Source: an uncultured Eubacteriales bacterium (GTDB taxonomy: Bacteria > Bacillota > Clostridia > Christensenellales > CAG-138). From it: a stretch of DNA of 14,270 nucleotides. The translations under genes and the position numbers were made by a program. Below the pieces are notes generated by a model that saw nothing but the letters and a program-made list of their open reading frames with translations, was not told the DNA's origin and ran no database searches. This document shows, piece after piece, positions 14,091 to 14,270 of this stretch. How positions within the stretch are numbered: position 1 is the stretch's first letter; each line of letters starts with the position of its first letter. The DNA is taken from the NCBI GenBank assembly GCA_900544965.1, contig UQXE01000040.1, forward strand, positions 1 to 14,270, given 5' to 3'.

Positions 14091-14212
14091 ACCGCCATAG
14101 GGCGGTTCAAAAAACGGAGGAATCCGTTTTTTGAGTTTTTTCACACGCGTTAAGCTCACCGCTCACGCGTGCGCGAGGAGTAATTTTGGCCGTACACGCC
14201 GCCCAAAATTAC
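14091..14212. repeat. Run of four hairpins inside the repeat-flanked region
   Basis: ACCGCC-ATAG-GGCGGT (14091-14106) is followed without a gap by a 12-bp stem (14107-14118 with 14123-14134) closed by a GGAA tetraloop. T6 follows at 14136-14141, a terminator-like form on the plus strand. Next are CACGCGT/ACGCGTG (14144-14150 with 14165-14171) and GTAATTTTGG/CCAAAATTAC (14180-14189 with 14203-14212). No coding sequence is visible. Confidence 0.7.
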
Positions 14213-14223
14213 GGATTTAATAA

Positions 14224-14246
14224 TTGCCTCCGGCGGCTTAGAACCT
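14224..14246. repeat. 23-bp repeat, copy 2
   Basis: Identical in all 23 bases to 14065-14087 and in the same orientation. It runs directly into the terminal palindrome, so its end is part of both structures. Confidence 0.85.
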
Positions 14247-14268
14247 TTTTTGCAAAAAAGGTTCTAAG
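14237..14268. repeat. Perfect 32-bp palindrome at the window edge
   Basis: The sequence from 14237 to 14268 is its own reverse complement. It is centred between 14252 and 14253, with arms CTTAGAACC and GGTTCTAAG joined through TTTTTTGCAAAAAA. In RNA it would form a strong hairpin whose 3' arm is A-rich on both strands. Confidence 0.85.
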
Positions 14269-14270
14269 AA

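Noticed and set aside
14021..14270. CRISPR array
   Set aside because: Only two copies of a 23-bp unit about 160 bp apart, with no regular spacers and no cas gene.

Overview
This is an ordinary-looking chromosomal window from a strict anaerobe, most likely a Firmicute of the class Clostridia. The evidence is an [FeFe]-hydrogenase maturation operon, a superoxide reductase/rubredoxin pair, a flavodiiron protein with fused flavin reductase and rubredoxin domains, strong GGAGG ribosome binding sites, sigma-A type promoters and frequent ATA/AGG codons. I cannot name a genus. No phage, transposase, CRISPR array or plasmid gene was seen.

Layout. Positions 1-2.7 kb (minus strand): a tRNA-Arg(ACG) with its own promoter and terminator, a small membrane protein with a zinc ribbon, and a cytosolic GH13 alpha-glucan hydrolase. 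Positions 2.7-6.75 kb (plus strand): a divergent regulatory region, an IMP dehydrogenase closely resembling the protist (Tritrichomonas foetus) type, a strong terminator, a HAD phosphatase and two Nudix hydrolases. This stretch is rich in nucleotide-handling enzymes. Positions 6.9-10.9 kb (minus strand): a tight operon in the order TM1266-type regulator, hydE, hydG, hydF. These genes build the H-cluster of [FeFe]-hydrogenase; no hydrogenase structural gene is present. Positions 10.9-11.45 kb: a gene-free stretch holding a leader with mutually exclusive RNA pairings and a terminator. Positions 11.5-14.0 kb (minus strand): an oxygen/superoxide defence group made of a flavodiiron protein fused to a high-molecular-weight-rubredoxin-like module, superoxide reductase and a 52-residue rubredoxin. 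Positions 14.02-14.27 kb: a dense run of hairpins and a repeated 23-bp unit, cut by the window edge.

How the genes fit together. The HydEGF products make an oxygen-labile metal cluster, and the neighbouring group reduces O2 and superoxide using rubredoxin and NAD(P)H-derived electrons. The two blocks are separate transcription units on the same strand. The IMP dehydrogenase, HAD and Nudix genes form a looser group that may serve purine supply and nucleotide-pool cleaning.

The most promising non-gene signal is the leader of the hyd maturation operon (about 10941-11031, minus strand). A terminator-like hairpin there can be pre-empted by a nested alternative pairing that uses both its 5' arm and its loop. 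Secondary points are the palindromes at the IMP dehydrogenase and GH13 promoters and the hairpin cluster at the right end.
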